DNA from: Pleurotus djamor
Taxonomy: Eukaryota > Basidiomycota > Agaricomycetes > Agaricales > Pleurotaceae
Assembly (NCBI GenBank): GCA_029747585.1
Contig: JAPEVF010000046.1
Span: forward strand, 1-64,000
DNA length: 64,000 nucleotides
Direction of reading: 5' to 3'
In this document: piece by piece, positions 34,983-45,601 of the stretch
How the letters are laid out: every line of letters starts with the position of its first letter
Numbering within the stretch: the stretch's first letter is position 1
Program-made: the position numbers and the translations under genes
Notes under the pieces: model-generated
Told to the model about the DNA's origin: nothing
The model's input: the letters and a program-made list of their open reading frames with translations, nothing else
Databases searched by the model: none

Positions 34983-36923
34983 TTACAAGTTTGGCTTACG
35001 AGTGCTACCAAGATCCAATGGATCGAACTTCACTTTCCCCAGGGCCCAATCCCGAATGAGGACACCCGCTATGGCAGTCACTGGTGGCATCTTGAATGGT
35101 GGCTCGCTCCTTTGCGTCGTCGGGATTACTGGTTGTTTAGGTCCTCCTGATGGGTTATCAGCCCAAGCATCGGGGATCTCAGCGGACGCTGATTGGCCTG
35201 GCGCGGGTGCAGGCGCACGATTATCTCTATTGTCTATCCTCTCGTTTATCGCTTTGTTGTCTCTCGCGGTAAGGCCGGTCCCAGTGGGATGGTTGAATAC
35301 CGCGAGAATTTCGTCACGAGAATACCACCTTGCGTCTGAAAGCATAAATGTCAAGTTCGTTCACCGCATGTGACATCATGCACCGTGTAGAATGAACCCA
35401 AGAGACCAGTGGGGAAAGCAGAGTCAAAAATTGAAAAGGCGGAAACGGTCAGAGATTGACGTTTGGAGAGCAGTAACCACAACCCCACACACCTTCTAGC
35501 TCGTTATCCAAGTCAACGCGGATCGGCTTCGAGGAATCAGCCCGGGCGTAGTACCCGACCATCAAGTTCGCAGGGTAAGGCTGGAGAATAAATGAGCAGG
35601 AATCACGATGAAGAAAACACGAGGTAACAATGGGATGGAGGATGGAGAATGGCATTGGTATAGCGACGACGAGTTGAGCTGAAACACATACCCAAGGTTG
35701 CCCAGAGTGGTAAGTCACATTCCAAACCTGGACGCCAGCCTCTTCCCACATCTCTCGTACGACCGCATCCTCGAATGATTCTCCAGGTTCGATGAAACCA
35801 GCGAGTGCGGAGTAGAATTTGCCCGGGAATTTCCTCTAAACCACAAGCTTCAGTGATGTCTTTTCGGAAACCCATGTGAGATTACTCACATTACGTCCGA
35901 GCAGAATCTTTTCGCCCGTCTCATCAACAGCAACCATAATGACCACAGGATCTGTCCTTGGGTGAGTATAGTTATGGAGACCTTTTCTATTAAACGAGCC
36001 AATGGTAGATTAGATCAATCCTCCTGCGACAACGAGAGACGGAACGTACACGGTCAAACAGGCCTTTCGACCCTTCGAATCTACCCAAGGAATCAGAGAC
36101 TTGCAAGAAAGCTTCCAACCGCCCCATTGCGAGTAGTTTGGCGATCCACAGCCGGGGCAGAACTAACCAATCATCTCAATCCCAATGTCAAGCATCAGAA
36201 AGTCAGCCAACATAAACACACCTTATTCCGATAATTCCAATCCACCAAACTACGTGCACCCGCGTACACAGCAGCATCAAATGCATCCATAATCCCAATC
36301 ACCGATCTCGAGTCAAACCAGCCATACTCCACTCCCTCCTTCCCTTTCCCCGCATCACTCAACACCTTCTTCACAATCCCATCATCTGCATCAGCAACAT
36401 CCATCGAGAAATACGGTTCTCCTTTCAAATTAGCCACCGCCGGTCCCGGATCCGTGAATTCAGAAGAAGGCAACGCGCTACTTCCCACATGCGTTTCCTT
36501 CACGCCCAGAAATACCAAAGGTATCCCCCTATGACGGATTGCATCTAACGGCGATTCAGGCGTATGTCCAGACGCATCGGGTTGTGTTACTGGTACGACA
36601 TCGCCCTCCTTCTCTCCTTGTCCGAAGAAGGGTTCTTCTCCAAGTAAAGGGCGGACGTCTTGTGTGGATAAGTAAGCTAGTTTCTTCTCGATCTTTCCCG
36701 AAGAAAATGTGGATGAGACGAGGGGTTGGCCGGCGTTGAACAAGAGCCACTTTGTGGTTGGCAGTGGTACAACAGCATTCAGAAAGAGATGAGAAGACCT
36801 CAACCACGATAGCCGATTGAGCGGGGAACCGCTGAACATATTGACATGTCTATGACACGTGAAGTTAGACTCTGGCACAGAGAACGACCATTGTATGGTG
36901 GAGAAAACGCACTGTTCAGCCAT
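34983..36923 (-). CDS. NPY1: NADH pyrophosphatase (Nudix, NPY1/NudC type)
   Basis: Seven exons (36923-36913, 36849-36222, 36162-36050, 35986-35890, 35835-35692, 35580-35493, 35335-34983) give 477 aa. An N-terminal NUDIX-like domain (MFSGSPLNRLSWLR) precedes a zinc-ribbon-like FCPGCGSPNYSQWGG. The Nudix box is complete: GFIEPGESFEDAVVREMWEEAG, 22 residues with all the catalytic Glu, followed by the QPWPYPANLMVGY motif of NADH pyrophosphatases. The enzyme hydrolyses NADH to NMNH and AMP and can remove NAD caps from RNA. The first exon is just 11 nt (MAEQ start), chosen because it restores the family's usual N-terminus. The C-terminal part has a Pro/Ala-rich insert. No peroxisomal SKL-type end is present. 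Confidence 0.92.
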
Positions 36924-37778
36924 CCTAAACGTCTGGTATAAGTTGCGAAGTATCTTGGAAGAGACTCGAGAGCTAGCGTGGTGTCGAAAAGGGTCCAAGG
37001 TGGGTCGTTCGTCATCCGGTGACCTTCAGCCCGAGGTGAAGATTGGGAGTTTGTCAGCGACATCATTTGTCGCGCGAAATTCCGTTTGCATGAGTTGAGA
37101 AACGTAGAATCGCTGATTCGCCTGTTCCGGAGCGCTTTGCAAGTGATGTGATACATGATGCATTGATGGTGAAGGAAAGCCATAAATGGGGCGTAGGCTA
37201 CCAGCCTACGGTAGGACTTGTTGACGCATCACAACCAGGATCTATATGAGTACTATGAGACTTGGGATATTATGAATGGGCAGTAGAGTAAGTAAAACTA
37301 GTAACTTCGTGCACGAGGCACTGGGTTAACGCTTCGTAAGAATATCTAATTATCATCCCGGTTTGTGTTCCGTCTGAATGACAAGCTACCATATTGAACA
37401 ATCCCGTATTTCATTGCACAACAACAGAATCCCTTCAAATGGCGGTGTTGGGTAGGTTGTGTATATCAACATTCCACGCGAAACGTTTGGAGGCTGAAAA
37501 CAAAGGGTCAGTATTTGGTAGGAATTGTCGAGTACGAGGAAATTATACGCACTGTGATCAAGCATATCTGGAACAAAGGCCAAGGGGTCACTGAAATACG
37601 TCGCAATCATGCAAGCGAAAGACCCACCGTCACGACTGTCTCCAAGCATTGTGGCACCCATCATAATGAGTGACTAGAGGGGGTTTAGTATTCTGTGGAG
37701 GTAGATGCCGTGGGTTGACTCAACAGTACACAAATTGCAGGGCACGCCGAACCAACCGATGTTTAAGAAGAACAAAGG
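36924..37778. other. Intergenic and outer end of inverted repeat, copy A
   Basis: The first 100 bases are the NPY1 upstream region. From about 37029 the sequence belongs to inverted-repeat copy A. The open frame at 37386-37664 is preserved in copy B (49360-49614) but differs at its end, and I could not connect it to a gene. Confidence 0.4.
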
Positions 37779-39015
37779 CTATTTGTCGGGTTCAGATATA
37801 TCAACGGCGAGAAAAGGGAAGACAGCGAACCAAAAATATATAACAGTATATAATGAGTGAAGCCCACAAGGGAATGGCGTATCTGGCTTTGGGTGAGTCG
37901 ACAGGTATGATAGAGGCTTACACAAAAAGACTGACGGGTAGGAGTTTAGTTGAGGGAATGATTCAGCGTGAGCCCTGAGCTCATCTACTGGGTGAAGGAG
38001 GCGCTCTGAAAGTATTGTCAATACCAACGAAGTGGGAGTATGCTAGTAGGCTACACAACATACTGGCAGTAGTCTTATCGATATCGTGAATGTCTTCCAT
38101 CCGCAATATCAACATGTACTAAGAGAGAATGAGTGATAGACGGCAGTAGGAAGTGAGTAACAGACCAACTCTATCCATGCTTGACGGGGTACGACGGCTT
38201 CGTCGCTGGGACTTCCCCCACTGCATGGAAAAGCATGACCCAAAAATGATAGGAACTGCTTGAAAGCGTCGAGAGGCACCAGCAATGTGGAAACGGCTTG
38301 ATGAGTACGCTGCGATTCCGCATGAAACTTTGCATGAGAGAGGGAGAGAGATTGACCGCGCGCGACGTACATGATTAGCATTGGCTTGTCGAGTAATCGG
38401 GTTGTTGGAGAGTTTTGAACGGTCACCGCAAGTGAGCCCCAAGGAATTGACCAGGTCCCTAAGATGAAAAAGAATCGGTTCTTGGACCGAAGGGGGTAGC
38501 TCGGGTGTGTCTATTGGAATGTGGAAACCATGCTATCAAACTCTGATAATCATATTGTTCTTGACTGGGAGATGGACGAACCAATTAACACTTCTGCAAA
38601 TTCTTTGATGAATCCAGCAATATCCATCCACAGAAGAATAGTGTCGTCCAGCCGGTCTGACCAGAACTCGTTCCTATGAAGAACACCTGCGAAGACAGGC
38701 AGAGTCGCACTATCCTAGGCGTTCGTTTGGAAATGTAATCGAAATGCTTGGTGACTTACCCAAGGAAAAGGATTAGAAACGAAGTATTTGTCGCAACCTG
38801 CGCGTACGCATCGCTGGCGTTAACGAGAATGATTGCGGACCACAATGTGAGGCCAAGCAATAATAGGAGGAGACGGGATGCATATTTCGCGGGAAGATAG
38901 AGGTTGCGTTCCAGAATTGGTGGGCTAATTTTCATGATCAGTTAGGTGTGCACAATCTTTCACCAAGAACGCACAAGTGAACACGAACGAAGGAATGTGG
39001 ATCCATCGAGGTGGG
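37029..39015 (-). repeat. Inverted-repeat segment, copy A (~2 kb)
   Basis: This stretch is repeated in reverse complement at about 48014-50004, with few mismatches and small indels. It carries a full hypothetical gene. The outer edge is near CCCGAGGTGAAG at 37029 and the inner edge near GATCCATCGAGGTG at 39015. No transposase, target-site duplication or terminal motif is visible at the edges, so a segmental inverted duplication (or assembly artefact) is more likely than a transposon. Confidence 0.9.
37779..38935 (-). CDS. Hypothetical membrane protein, inverted-repeat copy A
   Basis: Same six-exon gene as 48093-49232, in reverse orientation. It starts MKISPPILERNLYLPAKYAS and has a strong transmembrane segment (LLLLLLGLTLWSAIILVNA). 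Middle exons carry EFWSDRLDDTILLWMDIAGF and RTHQAVSTLLVPLDAFKQFL. A second hydrophobic segment near the end (YTVIYFWFAVFPFLAVD) precedes the stop at 37779. I do not recognise a family. The frame is open through all exons, and substitutions relative to copy B are partly conservative, so both may be active. Confidence 0.6.
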
Positions 39016-39291
39016 TTTGAGCCTTTCTTTCCGGTGAAACACAAGTACCCCTATACATACATACCCCTACTCGATTATGCAACCCAAGAAGACAGACTGT
39101 GCGCTTCTTCGGAGTCCTCTGCGAAGTGCGACGTCTCACACACAACAAACACGTTGACGCCTCATGCCTCTCATGACCACTCAAGTTGCGCAGCGATGTC
39201 ATCGAGTCCAGACTCTGACTCCCCCCTTGACCCTCGTATTTCTCCTTCTCCACTTAAACGGCGATTTTCGATTTCTTTCCGTGTTGTATAA

Positions 39292-40698
39292 ATGGCTAGA
39301 GGGAAGAATAACAACAACAAGGCTCAGAAGCAAGCAAAAACCAGCGAGCCAGAGACGCCTGCGAAACCACTGAAAGTAGAACCTCCGCCCAAATCAACTA
39401 CGCCGCAGACAGAGTCTACGTCTCCCCCACCGCCATTGAAGGAAGAACCTGCGCAAGATATCGTTAACCCAGACTCGTCGACTCCACCCGTACCCGATAA
39501 ACCCCGTTCGACGACGGTCGTTCTTCAGGGATCTTCTTTTGGCATGACGCTAGGCATCCTCGCATCGATGAAGACCGAATTCAGGCAATTGGAGGTATAT
39601 GGCGGTTTCATCCTCTTGACCGCTTTGTTGTCTCATCGGTTGCTTTGGGGGTTTTTAGGAGTCTCTCCTTTTCATGCATGATCAGACGTCGAGTAGAGCC
39701 CTTCTGAGTGGACAGGATTTGGAGAAGGAGCTTCGTATGTGAGTGTCATCGTATGGGATTTTGTACTTTGAAAATTCAAACCTCATGAACTCATTAATTC
39801 GCTATGTACAGAGTGGAGAAACAGCTGCGAGACCTGGAGAAAAAAATGAACGAAGGCGAAGAAGAAATCGATCGTACGTGGAATCTTGTATGTCCCTTCG
39901 CATCTCCGTAGATGGCTGAATGTGTGTTCATGTTATAGTTATCTATGGGAAGGTACATGGGGAGACGTTGAAGCAAGAATTGCATCAGCATGGTAGGGAC
40001 GCCGTGGGCTGCTCCATCCTCTTGGGAGAACGTTAAATTGATGCCCCATTCCCATCTCCTGCAGTTTTGACCGTATATGGTGATATGATCGAAGACGCTG
40101 TAAAAGAACAAGTTGCCGCTTGTCTAGCGGTGGAACTACCCCAAGAACTACAGGATGAGGTTGCTCGGACGAAGACTGAACTCGATGAAGCTCAACGGCT
40201 TCTCCACAATGCGTACGTGCTTCGAGATCCAGTCCCATCATCGCTGAATACCGCCTTGCTCACTGGACGCTCACTGGCAGCCAGAGTCAAGCGGCGAATG
40301 AACTTCTTCGTGAAAATGAAAACGAAAAGATGAGCACCATTTACACGAACAACGGTCAAATACATGAGAAGTATCCCAAGACGCTGAAAGAACTTTTCGG
40401 CTTGGAGGGTATGCTCCTTCACTCCTTCGCTTGTACTGACGCTCATTGAGTACGTTTGGCGTCCTAGATGCCGTCGTCCGAGAACTCCTTATCGCTTACC
40501 AAGTCCACGAAGTCACCGAATCAAAACTAGAGAACCTCAACCGATTCATCCAATTCTGCGGGGTACAATACCAAATGGTAAGACCCTTTCAAGTTCATAC
40601 TGCCGAAAATCGGCTATGTTGTCATGCTTAACACGCATTCGTACTGATAGGATGATGATGATCAGGTGAAGCTAGTTAAGCCTGCTGAACGGAGTTAG
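39292..40698 (+). CDS. Hypothetical coiled-coil protein (301 aa)
   Basis: Eight exons: 39292-39594, 39686-39738, 39812-39873, 39939-39992, 40065-40212, 40281-40408, 40468-40577, 40651-40698; total 906 nt in frame. The N-terminus is basic, then Pro/Thr/Glu-rich and disordered (residues 1-75). Coiled coils follow (DLEKELRIVEKQLRDLEKKM; ELQDEVARTKTELDEAQRLL), then a compact helical C-terminal part (VRELLIAYQVHEVTESKLENLNRF) ending in an acidic DDDD. No signal peptide or membrane segment. I recognise no family. It lies just inside the inverted repeat. Confidence 0.7.
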
Positions 40699-41541
40699 AC
40701 GCTTGTGGGGGGAGAAGGGGGCTTTCCGTCACTGGTTTGCTTGAATGATCTCGACTCTTAGGGCTGTTTTTGTAGCAATACTTTCTCGTCTTTCTTTGTA
40801 TAACCACTTTTCACCCTTTCTACGAGTGCTTTAGGGGACTTCCTATGACCGCTCCTATATTGACTGAGGGATGGAGCTATGAAGAACCACCCAAGCTTGA
40901 CGCGTTTCCCTACGGTTATTTCGACCTCCAAAGCCTCAAGTTATGATCTAGAGTCCGTTCATTACGACTTCACTGGCGGATGACATCCATTGTTGTTATT
41001 CGATCACCACTTAGACAGACACTCTGGTCCACACCAACTGGGATTATGCGTTCCATACCATTGAAAATCAATGTTCACGTCAGTCAACCACGTCGAGTCT
41101 TGCGACATTTCTACATTCAACATATTCTGAAATTTCCCCCATCTCCTACTGCATTATCCGGAGACAGCTGCGAGCCGTACATGTGTAGGCGTCAGTGTTG
41201 AGCATGCGGAATGGTTCTCCATTCCCATCGAAATATTCGAGTTCAATTCAGCCTTCTCTGACTGACTTGAAAGCTTGCCACCTTGCGATATCACAGACGC
41301 GTCATTTTCATCAAGTTGTGGCCATTGAAGGGGGCGGTGTGAGGGTCTTTCCAAACTGGGCCTTAGCACCTCCACCACTTGTTGGGAGCCCTTTTCTCCA
41401 TCAAATCTTCGACTGGAAGAAGTGATTCGCTAGTCTTTCTCACTGACGCTAACGCTCTTGCCTTTCGTTTTGTCCCTCTACGCCCTTGCTCGCCTCACCC
41501 TTTTCTCTTCGTCTCCGTCTACGCCTTCGCCTTCGTGAACG
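40699..41541. other. Intergenic region
   Basis: 0.84 kb before the PalI/Rim9-like gene. C/T-rich near 41450-41530, as usual just before starts in this genome. No other feature seen. Confidence 0.4.
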
Positions 41542-42421
41542 ATGAAGCCAGAACACAAACCTCTAGCGCGACATAAATTTGTGTCTGGAGTGTCCTTCAT
41601 CCTCCTGCTAACGGCATTCATCTTGATGCTGCTGGTAGCGCTTTCGTTGCCCATCATCAAGGCCGTGTACCTTATTGTGGTGAAAGCGAACGTGTCGGGG
41701 TTGCCACTAACGAGTGCGGCGACGGAACTGAGGTTCGGAGTGTGGGGTGTATGTGCTTCAAGGTGAGGATTATGTGGAGCTTTTCGTGCTTTATTGGTGT
41801 AGTTGACGAGGGCATTTTCTTTTTCTAGTTCGCTCAACGCCCCGGGAATCCTGACGAATCGAGGGGACTGTTACGGCCCTCAACTCGGTTATGACATCCC
41901 AGATTTCATCCTCTCGATCCTTGGTATCAGCAGAGCCCTAGCAGACGCGGCACTCCATGGTCTCCTCGTCGTACTCGTTCTTCACCCCATAGCAGCAGCC
42001 CTCTCCTGCGTAGGCTTCGCCACATCCCTCTTCCTCGGTTCTCACTGTTCCGCCATCTTCACACTCATCCTCACCATCATCTCCGCGATTCTTAATACCG
42101 TCATTCTAGGCATTGACATCGCGGTGGTAGTAGTGACAAGGGATAATGTGAATGAAGTCGTTGGAGGGTCCACGCTAGAGGTGGAGTTTGGAAATGGCGT
42201 TTGGATGGTTCTTGGGGCTGTNATATGTTCGTGGCTTGCGGTGTTCTTTTTGTCGGCGAGGGCATGCTATTGTTGCGGTGTGAGGAGGTGAGTGTAGAAA
42301 AGCAACTGGGCTTTTNGTGGTAACGCTGATCCTTGATGCTTTTCTGCGCTTCGCGTAACCCTGCAGACATGATCACGATCACTACGATCATCACCACCAC
42401 AGGCATCGGCATAGCTATTAG
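41542..42421 (+). CDS. PalI/Rim9-like (SUR7/PalI) membrane protein with His-rich tail
   Basis: Exons 41542-41762, 41829-42287 and 42367-42421 give 244 aa. It has a first helix near residues 15-40. An extracellular loop with the family signature LRFGVWGVCASSSLN and GDCYGPQLGYD follows, then three more helices (LHGLLVVLVLHPIAAALS; AIFTLILTIISAILNTVILG; VLGAVICSWLAVFFLSA). This is the SUR7/PalI four-helix layout. PalI/Rim9 helps the seven-helix sensor of the ambient-pH (Rim/Pal) pathway reach and stay at the plasma membrane. The short tail after the last helix is extremely His/Asp-rich (RHDHDHYDHHHHRHRHSY). One N (42222) lies in the last helix. Confidence 0.82.
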
Positions 42422-43133
42422 GCTTCGGAATCCCCTTTGGANGGNTGGGCTATCCCACGGACTTCGATTTACGCGTAGTTCTNCTCCATTTAACGACCTC
42501 ATTTTACTGATTTGCATGACGTTACGAAGTATTATATTTTGCATTTCTACGCCTTTCTGCACGCANNACNTATATTAACATGATTTGATTGATTCNGATG
42601 AAGGGATGAGGGGGAATAAGATTAAGGGCCTAGTACATCTCCAAGCTCATGCCGTCGTTGATCTCATAGTCACCGAGGGTGATATGATCCTTGTAGATGG
42701 TATACCTNGNCGCNGCAGCGTTANATNGAGATCACNANGNNTCNAGNAGGTAACNCACCATTTCTTGAGCTGNATCTTTGACGGATCNGTGCCAGTCTGA
42801 GCNGCGATGAGCTTCTTGAGGTCTCCTACAGTATCCTCCGAGCTGCACTTGACTCGAACTANATATCANCNTTGATTAGATCCTGAGTNCCANCGANATC
42901 GANTAGGTAGCNAACCTTTGCGACCNAGACGGTCATTNGCAATCACCTNTNCANTTGTTAGATATTCCAGGNCAATAGTCGAGTTTCNTGGNTACTTGCC
43001 TCGATGAGNGCCATGNTGGTTATAGANNNAGCAANNNGTCCTATTTGGATCGGAGGAGCNTGTCAAANAAAAGGGTCCCAGCTATCNGCCAGGGCGCTTC
43101 TTCCTTATTAGTCTACCACCANCATCACCACTA
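42422..43133. other. N-rich, low-quality stretch
   Basis: Dozens of Ns, densest at 42567-43090. Nothing can be annotated here with confidence. It holds the 3' flank of the PalI/Rim9-like gene and the promoter of the next gene. Confidence 0.7.
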
Positions 43134-45067
43134 ATGCTTGGCCATCGGTTATTCTGGTGTCTCTCGTTTTTGTTGCTGGTTTCTGCAGAATCGGGGTGAG
43201 TACGGCTANTACATCTCTNTACTGGAGAAAATGACACAATCGATGGCTTTCAGTCTCCCAGATGATCCTTATCTTCAGTACAAACCGGCCTTTGCACGCT
43301 CGCTCCCAGTCCAAATACTTTTGACGGGAATCGTTCTTACTCTTGTCGCAGTTCTCTTCATTCACCTCATATTCACTGCGCAATACCACTGGCCGCTGGC
43401 TCCAGTGAATTATGTCCTTCAAATGTCGGGTGTCATAACGTTGCTCATCTCGCTCATCGCTACGTTGCATGTTGTTCTCTCAGCCACGTTGGACGAGTCG
43501 AAGAATTGGCCGTACATGTTCAGCTACATGGCTGTTAATGTGCCACCTGCAGATGCTTCGCTGGGTTCGGANACGGAGGAGGGGCGTCAGTGGACAATTG
43601 CAGAGAAAGCCACATGGTTGGTGATGAATGCGTCAACGTCTGTGCTCATACAGGTGNGTGAGGTGTTTATGTATATCAACGTGAATCTAATGCCTTTCGA
43701 CTCAGATTACTCACATTCAATTNCTGACGTTGCTGTATCCGTCGAAATTGGAGGGGAGACTTATTTTTGTGCTACTTGGTGCGTTCCAAAGGCTACAGAT
43801 CGATTTTGAGGTTACTAACGGTTAACAACAAGGTCCCCTTGCCATCGTATCCGCCGTCATGCAGCTTCTCCCTATCCACGGGAGTGAGGCTGTCATCAAC
43901 GTTGCTTCCGTCGTTCGTAACGTCTGCAATGCTACATTATCCCTCCTCTTCACGGCGGCACTCTTCATTTGGGGTCTCCTCATCAATAGGCAACAAGCAT
44001 GGCGGACAGATGGGGGGACGGCTGCATTTGGGGCGGCTGCTCTGCTTCTAGCCGTTGCCAGCACAGCGCTCACCTTCCTCTACGTTCCAAGGGAGGAAGA
44101 ATACGCATGGCTTCCTGGCCTCATGTGGGCCATCATCTTGTGGCAGAGCTTCTTGGGATGGTGGTGGTGGGTTGGTGCCGGTAGTGGGGGTGGCATGAGC
44201 GATTGGGACGATAGAGATGCTATGGAAGAGGAAATGGTGAAACGAGAGAAGAGGGAGAAGCGCAAGAAGGCCAAATTGGAGCGAAGGAAGGAAAGAAGTG
44301 AGAAGGCGAAGTTGGTTTTGAGGGGTGTTGCTGGTGCATTCGGGAAACCGAGGGAACATAGTGGGGACGAAGACCAGAGTCTCACGAGAAGAAGAAGAAG
44401 GCAGCAAATTCGAGCTGGCACTGGCACCGAACGGTCACGCTCCCCTTCTGACACGATGTCTCATGCACCCACGTCCCCCACATCCCCCACGCATGAAAAT
44501 TCGGCCGGTGTTGATTCCGCATCGACGTACTCGACGTCGTCTGCTCGAACATACGCTACGCTACCTCGGTCCCTGCCTACTTTTGTGCATCAATGGTATG
44601 CATCCCTTCGACGTGCACACGTCGCTGCAGCGAGGAAACAAGCTGCTGAGCGGGCAGAACGGATACGTGAGCTCGATCGAAACGGCAGTAGGTGGCGACC
44701 TGCTACACCGAATCGAAGAAACGATCCAGGGTGGGGGTTGGGGAGTTTCGGGTGGAGACTTGGGCAGGGGAGACGGCCTTCCTTTCGAGATGAGTCACAT
44801 ACGGAGGAGGAGGAGGAGGATAGACGGAGGAGTCGAGGACGGAGATTAGGTCTCTCGGAGCGGGAAAGGGAGGTGCGGGTGGATCAACGCCATCCTCACT
44901 TTTCTGATAATGAAAATGGTTCGAATGAACCGGTACGCGATACGCTACCTACCACGTCGCCTACGATCCAGCATCGGACACCGTCTAGTATGAATACTGG
45001 ACGGCAGTCTGTTTGGTGGTGGGGACCGCTGAGTCGGTGGCGACTTCAGGACTCCTCGACGTATTGA
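43134..45067 (+). CDS. Seven-helix protein with signal sequence and highly charged tail (candidate Rra1-like pH sensor)
   Basis: Exons 43134-43195, 43254-43653, 43706-43778 and 43833-45067 give 589 aa. MLGHRLFWCLSFLLLVSAES is a signal sequence. Seven hydrophobic helices follow, between about residues 38 and 300 (such as VQILLTGIVLTLVAVLFIHL, GVITLLISLIATLHVVLSA, RLIFVLLGPLAIVSAVMQLL, WAIILWQSFLGWWWWVGAG). The ~290-residue cytoplasmic tail opens with a dense Lys/Arg/Glu block (KREKREKRKKAKLERRKERS) and continues Ser/Arg-rich and disordered. This architecture (signal peptide, seven helices, highly charged cytosolic region) is that described for Rra1, the basidiomycete ambient-pH sensor. Adjacency to a Rim9-like gene supports this, but assignment is inference. 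The start and first donor lie near Ns, and the donor at 43654 reads GTGNGT. Confidence 0.7.
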
Positions 45068-45601
45068 AATGTCGTTTTGTGTTTGAAATATCCTTAGCCA
45101 TATCGGTCGGTTTCTAAATAAGATCATATATCGTATGGCGTCCTATCCCGGAGGACCGTCGAGTAAGTAATACGGCACGGGAAATCCAGAACCAATCATA
45201 GTAAGGCTGTGACTGGACTGACTTTGCTTGGACTCTGAGCTTTAGATACTTGACCCATGTCGTCTAGGGGTACCCAGACACCACCAACTACATACCATGG
45301 AAATGGTGAACGACGCTTCCACGCGTAACACGGCCTTCTAGAAATTGATTGGTTCTCTTCACTTGCATCCGCGACCCCGACCGCGTCACCAGTCGTCAAT
45401 TGGTTTTTCGTACAAAATAGACAATAGTAGACAACCGACACATGTATAACAAGGGGGAAGAGAGGCCAAAGAGTTCATTCAAGTTCAAAAGTTCAACAAA
45501 GTTACAAAATATGGCAGGAAAGGGATGGTCCGTCACTCCGCGTACCAAATCTACATAGTAGAAAAAGCAGAAGGAGAAAGGGAACTGAAGTACTTGAGGA
45601 C
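45068..45601. other. Convergent intergenic region
   Basis: Between the 3' ends of the seven-helix gene and the hypothetical gene on the minus strand. Nothing further seen. Confidence 0.4.

Noticed and set aside
44048..44849. Long ORFs in other frames over the seven-helix gene's charged tail
   Set aside because: Purine-rich coding sequence yields open shadow frames on both strands; only the main frame links to the membrane helices.
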